This document shows, piece after piece, positions 63,844 to 64,000 of a stretch of 64,000 bases of DNA; within the stretch, counting starts at the first letter, position 1; each line of letters begins with the position of its first letter. Made by a program: the position numbers and the translations under genes. The notes below the pieces were generated by a model. It had not been told where the DNA came from and searched no databases. It saw nothing but the letters and a program-made list of their open reading frames with translations. Source of the stretch: Chlamydiia bacterium (lineage in GTDB: Bacteria; Chlamydiota; Chlamydiia; Chlamydiales; Simkaniaceae); contig JAUIEV010000002.1 in assembly GCA_030429605.1 (NCBI GenBank), forward strand, positions 310,001 through 374,000, given 5' to 3'.

Positions 63844-64000
63844 TTATGTATGATGCACAATACGGCTCGCCGCCATTGCCTTACTCATGACATGCAAAAG
63901 ACGAAAATTTGTGATTCTTTCTGGCCTCGACCCTCTAAAATCATCCAACTCGTAATCTGCGGTATGTGTGACACAAAACTCTTTCGTAGAAAAAGAGACT
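63844..64000 (-). CDS. C-terminal end of an unrecognised protein (5' end outside window)
   Basis: The reverse frame from the window edge to TAA (complement of 63844-63846) is open and reads ...DYELDDFRGSRPERITNFR, then LLHVMSKAMAASRIVHHT. The composition is protein-like and the other two reverse frames are broken. About 51 residues are visible. No family could be named. The 188 bases between this stop and the 311-residue orphan are very AT-rich and hold only that gene's promoter region. Confidence 0.5.
   Translation of the reverse strand, partial: VSFSTKEFCVTHTADYELDDFRGSRPERITNFRLLHVMSKAMAASRIVHHT

Noticed and set aside
1-64000. CRISPR arrays, insertion sequences, prophage, rRNA or tRNA genes
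   Set aside because: No regularly spaced repeats, transposase or integrase motifs, or tRNA/rRNA signatures were seen; gaps between genes are short and accounted for.

Overview
The window looks like a chromosome segment of a chlamydia, most likely an environmental (amoeba- or arthropod-associated) member of the Chlamydiales. The evidence is gene content: a double-length UvrA made of two fused copies, a small basic protein of the Chlamydiae/Verrucomicrobia type, the chlamydial neighbourhood maf / HEAT-repeat protein / LptD-like / def / tpiA / xseA / xseB / dxs / pyk, and outer-membrane barrels that resemble the Legionella-type porins of environmental chlamydiae. Cytochrome bd, an arginase, a POT peptide transporter and a heptosyltransferase suggest a broader metabolism than the animal-pathogenic Chlamydia. 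The species cannot be fixed from sequence reading alone. No rRNA, tRNA, CRISPR array, insertion sequence or phage gene was seen. Coding density is high.

Layout. 1-9.4 kb: end of a barrel protein, folD, apbE, a 1046-residue orphan, RNase R, two DUF502 membrane proteins and a HolC-like protein. 9.4-16 kb: two small basic proteins behind a near-consensus promoter, ybeY, a CBS-domain membrane protein, a DUF3604-like protein, an NqrM-like protein, an alanine-rich orphan and maf. 16-26 kb: HEAT protein, LptD-like protein, def-secG-tpiA (reverse), xseA-xseB-dxs-nadK. 26-33.6 kb: cydAB (reverse), then an overlapping operon dacA-ybbR-glycosyltransferase-lipid A acyltransferase-rsmE. 33.7-45.8 kb, all reverse: porin-like barrel, pyruvate kinase, a lipase-like orphan, a second porin-like barrel, and four tandem paralogous secreted repeat proteins. 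45.9-51.7 kb: fused uvrA, with the SRP RNA gene (ffs) opposing it. 52-64 kb: a 2091-residue orphan, a BioD/DRTGG-type ATPase, heptosyltransferase, POT transporter, arginase, a 311-residue orphan and the end of another gene.

How it fits together. Envelope biogenesis runs through the window: LptD-like export, lipid A acylation, core glycosyltransferases, barrels, and c-di-AMP synthesis, which in other bacteria is tied to envelope homeostasis. ApbE and a candidate NqrM would both serve maturation of the sodium-pumping NADH:quinone oxidoreductase. cydAB supplies a terminal oxidase.

The least explained parts are (a) the four tandem signal-peptide-bearing eight-repeat (beta-propeller-like) proteins, apparently co-transcribed with an outer-membrane barrel; (b) a group of orphan genes (1046, 392, 2091 and 311 residues) that share Ala/Ser-rich segments and similar start regions; and (c) a lipase-like orphan with a Gly-Met-Ser-Leu-Gly-Gly motif. 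RNase R also lacks any ordinary start codon.
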